This document shows positions 62,601 through 64,000 of a stretch of DNA of 64,000 nt, in pieces. The notes beneath the pieces were generated by a model. That model worked only from the letters and a program-made list of their open reading frames with translations, searched no databases and had not been told where the DNA came from. Numbering within the stretch: position 1 is the first letter of the stretch; every line of letters begins with the position of its first letter. Source of the DNA: Serinus canaria (taxonomy: Eukaryota; Chordata; Aves; Passeriformes; Fringillidae); assembly GCF_022539315.1 (NCBI RefSeq), contig NC_066314.1, forward strand, positions 48,421,180 to 48,485,179, in the 5' to 3' direction. The position numbers were made by a program, and so were the translations under genes.

Positions 62601-63555
62601 AGACATGGAAAATAATCACAACAGAGGAAGTCAGTCAGCCAGTGAAGGTGGACTCTCCTGAGGGCTTTCCTCCATGCATTGGCTCCAGGGTCAGGAGGTT
62701 TGCTCCTCTCCCTGATGCTCTCCTTTGTGAAAAAGAACAATGCTCTTTGTCTGCATGTCACCCTGGCAAGAAATTTCTAGGGCACACTTTTACCAATGTC
62801 ATGCTCCTGAAGCAGCTTGTCCAGGCGGGGCAGGTACTGCACGATGAGCTGCCGCAGGACACGCTGGTCTGTCTGCACACCCATGAGGGTGGTGCTGAAG
62901 TAGGAGGCAGGAACCAATTCTTCAATGATAGCACACATCATCCAGAAGGCATCTTCCTCCTCCAAGAAGAGCAGCAGAGAGGCAGCCACCTAGGATTTTG
63001 AGGGAAGAAAAACTGCATGTTCTAAGAGGGAACTCTTACAGTAGAGAAAAACTATATGTTCTAAGAGTAGAACTCTTTCTCCACTTTCTCATATGGAGAG
63101 ATGGACCAGTATCTAGGTGACAAAAATCTTCCTTCTGCAGGAGCTCTACTGCAGTCTCCACTGAAAGGATCTCTTCTCAGTATAATGACTGCCCCCTCCC
63201 CAACAGATGGATCAAAGTCTTAATCTTTGGATGTCTGGTGCTACTTTGCTCTTCCTTCCTTAGGAAAAATATTCCAGGTGGAAGGGATTTCTCTTCAGCT
63301 CACCTGGAGACCACAGTTTCTGGCAGCACTACCTCAAATCATTCTGAGGTATGGTGTAGCAGCCAGAGACAAACTGATCCCTATCACAAAGACACTCTGA
63401 AAGCAGGTTACCATGCCAGTGCCCTGACAATATCCAATGTCTGGGTAGAGCCAGGCAAGTCCCCGTAGTATCCTGCGCAGCCGTGGCACCCCGATGCTGT
63501 TCATGTTGGAGAAGCAGGCGTTGCTGGGCATTGTGCGTAGCAAGTCCTTTTCAAT
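50602..63555 (-). CDS. SGSM3: SGSM3 (RUTBC3, CIP85, MAP), 3' 16 exons; N-terminus outside window
   Basis: SGSM3 is a TBC-SH3-RUN protein of the small G protein signalling modulator family. It acts on or binds Rab/Rap GTPases and is reported to bind connexin 43 and merlin. Exons on the minus strand: 63412-63555, 62794-62989, 62445-62590, 61321-61548, 60417-60471, 56686-56813, 56227-56382, 55643-55697, 55171-55220, 53806-53958, 53639-53709, 53275-53323, 52968-53053, 52498-52620, 51072-51132, 50602-50685. Every junction is in phase, giving 594 residues and a stop. That equals residues 156-749 of the 749-residue human protein I remember, with no net gain or loss. In window numbering: TBC about 1-150, SH3 about 327-384, RUN about 400-563. 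The upstream exons and promoter lie beyond 64,000. Confidence 0.97.
51072..51132 (-). CDS. SGSM3: SGSM3 exon: end of RUN domain
   Basis: It completes an Arg codon and encodes [20 protein letters not shown]. The acceptor is TTGTTGCAG and the donor [21 protein letters not shown] is conserved with human. Confidence 0.96.
51133..52497 (-). other. SGSM3: SGSM3 intron, 1.4 kb
   Basis: GC-richer intron. Open frames on the opposite strand have no recognisable product, and I see no other feature. Confidence 0.75.
52498..52620 (-). CDS. SGSM3: SGSM3 exon: RUN domain
   Basis: It encodes [40 protein letters not shown] and two bases of an Arg codon. The helix [11 protein letters not shown] and WSFLRSPGW are RUN-domain hallmarks in SGSM3. 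The donor is CTGAG|GTGAGT. Confidence 0.97.
52968..53053 (-). CDS. SGSM3: SGSM3 exon: RUN domain
   Basis: It encodes [20 protein letters not shown] and RSLICVGL, then two bases of Asn. The acceptor is CCCTGCAG and the donor CTCAA|GTGAGT. The human residues are nearly the same. Confidence 0.97.
53275..53323 (-). CDS. SGSM3: SGSM3 exon: RUN domain, short
   Basis: It completes an Arg codon and encodes [16 protein letters not shown]. The acceptor is TCTTTACAG and the donor ACAGG|GTGAGT. Confidence 0.96.
53639..53709 (-). CDS. SGSM3: SGSM3 exon: RUN domain
   Basis: It encodes [23 protein letters not shown] and two bases of Arg. The acceptor is CCTCCAG. The donor, ACAG|GTCTGT, is weaker than the others, but phase and protein match require it. 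Confidence 0.95.
53806..53958 (-). CDS. SGSM3: SGSM3 exon: start of RUN domain
   Basis: It encodes 51 residues beginning [20 protein letters not shown] and [20 protein letters not shown], and ending [11 protein letters not shown]. This is the N-terminal part of the RUN fold, which in this family contacts small GTPases. Both ends are phase 0. Confidence 0.97.
53959..55170 (-). other. SGSM3: SGSM3 intron, 1.2 kb
   Basis: Ordinary intron; I see no other feature in it. Confidence 0.8.
55171..55220 (-). CDS. SGSM3: SGSM3 exon: end of SH3 domain
   Basis: It completes a Gly codon and encodes [16 protein letters not shown], the last SH3 strands with the GWFPAKFVE signature. The acceptor is CTTTGTAG and the donor AGAG|GTACTT. 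Confidence 0.96.
55643..55697 (-). CDS. SGSM3: SGSM3 exon: middle of SH3 domain
   Basis: It encodes [18 protein letters not shown] and one base of Gly. CWVGEL holds the conserved SH3 tryptophan that forms the peptide groove. The acceptor lies after a T-run (TTTTTTAG). Confidence 0.97.
56227..56382 (-). CDS. SGSM3: SGSM3 exon: pre-SH3 linker and SH3 start
   Basis: It encodes [20 protein letters not shown], a basic run ([10 protein letters not shown]) and [20 protein letters not shown], the SH3 start with ALLDF in place of ALYDY. Sequence and length match human. Acceptor TGCTAG, donor CACG|GTGTGT; both ends phase 0. Confidence 0.97.
56686..56813 (-). CDS. SGSM3: SGSM3 exon: linker between TBC and SH3
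   Basis: It completes a Gly codon and encodes [40 protein letters not shown] and II. The helix [10 protein letters not shown](Q/R)VARHFQC is conserved in human SGSM3. Donor ATT|GTGAGT. Confidence 0.97.
56814..60416 (-). other. SGSM3: SGSM3 intron, 3.6 kb
   Basis: The longest SGSM3 intron in the window, AT-rich, with one CR1 tail at about 58790-58908. I see no exon in it. Confidence 0.8.
58790..58908 (+). mobile_element. CR1 LINE 3'-end fragment
   Basis: The blocks 'ccaacctgatctagcatg', 'gtctgcttcaagcaggagac', 'actgagaggtctcttct' and 'gttctatgactcc' follow the 3' end of an X-like avian CR1. It lies antisense to SGSM3 inside an intron and is truncated and diverged. Confidence 0.65.
60417..60471 (-). 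CDS. SGSM3: SGSM3 exon: basic linker after TBC
   Basis: It encodes [18 protein letters not shown] and one base of Gly. The RRRTQRRKS basic patch is conserved with human ([11 protein letters not shown]). Acceptor TCCCACAG, donor TTTG|GTAAGG. Confidence 0.97.
61321..61548 (-). CDS. SGSM3: SGSM3 exon: after the TBC core
   Basis: This 76-codon exon encodes [60 protein letters not shown] and [16 protein letters not shown]. Human SGSM3 is collinear, with small changes near [11 protein letters not shown]. Both ends phase 0; acceptor GTTGCAG, donor AAA|GTGAGT. Confidence 0.98.
61549..62444 (-). other. SGSM3: SGSM3 intron, 0.9 kb
   Basis: Ordinary intron; I see no other feature in it. Confidence 0.8.
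62445..62590 (-). CDS. SGSM3: SGSM3 exon: TBC domain, C-terminal part
   Basis: It completes a Glu codon and encodes [40 protein letters not shown] and [20 protein letters not shown] is the conserved WD block of TBC domains. A His replaces the Asp of human VVDIKLLL. Acceptor GTTCACAG, donor GAAG|GTAATT after AAG. Confidence 0.98.
62794..62989 (-). CDS. SGSM3: SGSM3 exon: TBC domain, middle
   Basis: It encodes [60 protein letters not shown] and QEHDI. The EEDAFW motif is typical of the TBC fold. Acceptor ATCCTAG, donor ATTG|GTAAAA. Confidence 0.98.
63007..63078. repeat. Imperfect 39-bp tandem duplication in SGSM3 intron
   Basis: gaaaaactgcatgttctaag (63007 on) recurs 39 bases later as gaaaaactatatgttctaag (63046 on), and both are followed by a near-identical 'gaactctt' segment. 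It is intronic and looks recent. Confidence 0.8.
63412..63555 (-). CDS. SGSM3: SGSM3 exon: TBC catalytic core (first exon in window)
   Basis: It encodes [40 protein letters not shown] and [15 protein letters not shown] fits IxxDxxR, which supplies the arginine finger, and GYCQG supplies the glutamine finger (YxQ) of TBC Rab-GAPs. Both are intact, so catalytic ability is plausible. Acceptor CTGACAG, donor ATG|GTAACC; both ends phase 0. The preceding exons are not in the remaining 445 bases. Confidence 0.98.
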
Positions 63556-64000
63556 CTGTCAGGCAGCCATAAACAAGGACAGAGTCAGTTTGCAGCATCT
63601 GAAAAACTGCCTTCAGCTCTCTGCACTTCCCCCTGCCCCCTGCCTCAGGGAACTCTGCCTCTCCACACGTACCATAAGTCCTCAGGCAACAAAGAAGATG
63701 TCTCTGTCCAAGCATCTGGGGTCAGTTTAACAGCCTTCACTGATATGTAGGAAAATGCCAGTGCAAACAGTGGCTTGCCAAATGCCTAGAAATACTTGCC
63801 TAAACTCAGATCCTAATTTCACCACTGACAATAGGAAACATACACTAGATGGGAATTACATCTGCTTGGATTTCAAGCATGGCTTCCCAACGAACGTATT
63901 CCAGAGAAAAACCAACAACATGACCAAATCCATGAGGTCAAAGGAAGAGGGGAAACACCCTTTAACAGTCTTTAATAGATGTTCAGAAACTTTGTGTTGG
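63556..64000 (-). other. SGSM3: SGSM3 intron (continues beyond the window)
   Basis: No match to the expected upstream residues (such as YREIVKN) was found on the minus strand, so the rest of SGSM3 lies outside. Confidence 0.75.

Noticed and set aside
1..64000. CRISPR arrays, prokaryotic operons, tRNA or rRNA genes
   Set aside because: None was seen. The short tandem repeats are microsatellites, and the coding content is spliced vertebrate genes.

Overview
The window is vertebrate nuclear DNA, almost certainly from a bird. It has long introns with GT/AG boundaries, fragments of CR1-type LINEs including the typical avian CR1 3' end, no operon structure, and two convergent genes that match the vertebrate neighbours MRTFA (MKL1) and SGSM3. 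The species cannot be fixed from the sequence alone; compact introns and intergenic spacing fit a bird, possibly a songbird. Gene identities rest on translated exons compared with family sequences I remember, not on a database search.

Left and centre (about 1-47,800, plus strand): MRTFA, the actin-regulated coactivator of SRF. I can join 14 exons with canonical splice sites and matching phases into one open frame of 1,072 codons (1,071 residues plus stop). A candidate N-terminal exon lies at 510-759, with its first AUG at 633. An intron of 17.7 kb follows, then RPEL1 (18,461-18,526), an intron of 15 kb, and a dense cluster of 12 exons from 33,582 to the stop at 45,416. The cluster encodes the end of RPEL1, RPEL2, RPEL3, the basic/Q-rich region, the SAP domain, the leucine zipper, a cassette exon with an uninterrupted (CAG)18 tract, a PPxY motif and the C-terminal activation domain. 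The 3' UTR probably ends near 47,815.

Between the genes (about 47,815-49,470) I see no gene, only polyadenylation signals for both strands and one perfect AT-rich inverted repeat.

Right (about 49,470-64,000, minus strand): SGSM3 (also RUTBC3, CIP85, MAP). Sixteen exons with exact phases encode the C-terminal 594 residues: most of the TBC Rab-GAP domain (with IxxDxxR and YCQG finger motifs), the SH3 domain and the RUN domain, ending in the stop at 50,602-50,604. The N-terminal exons lie beyond position 64,000. The two genes are tail to tail.

The introns are ordinary AT-rich avian sequence with several CR1 remnants (about 15.4-17.3 kb, 27.5 kb, 29.7-30.0 kb, 58.8 kb), a possible LTR-like insertion near 31.7-32.4 kb bounded by a 13-bp direct repeat, microsatellites and homopolymer runs. 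I found no tRNA, rRNA, CRISPR array or additional protein-coding gene I could support. The most interesting observations are the N-terminal MRTFA exon, which resembles the equivalent part of the paralogue MRTFB, and the pure CAG repeat in an in-frame cassette exon of MRTFA.
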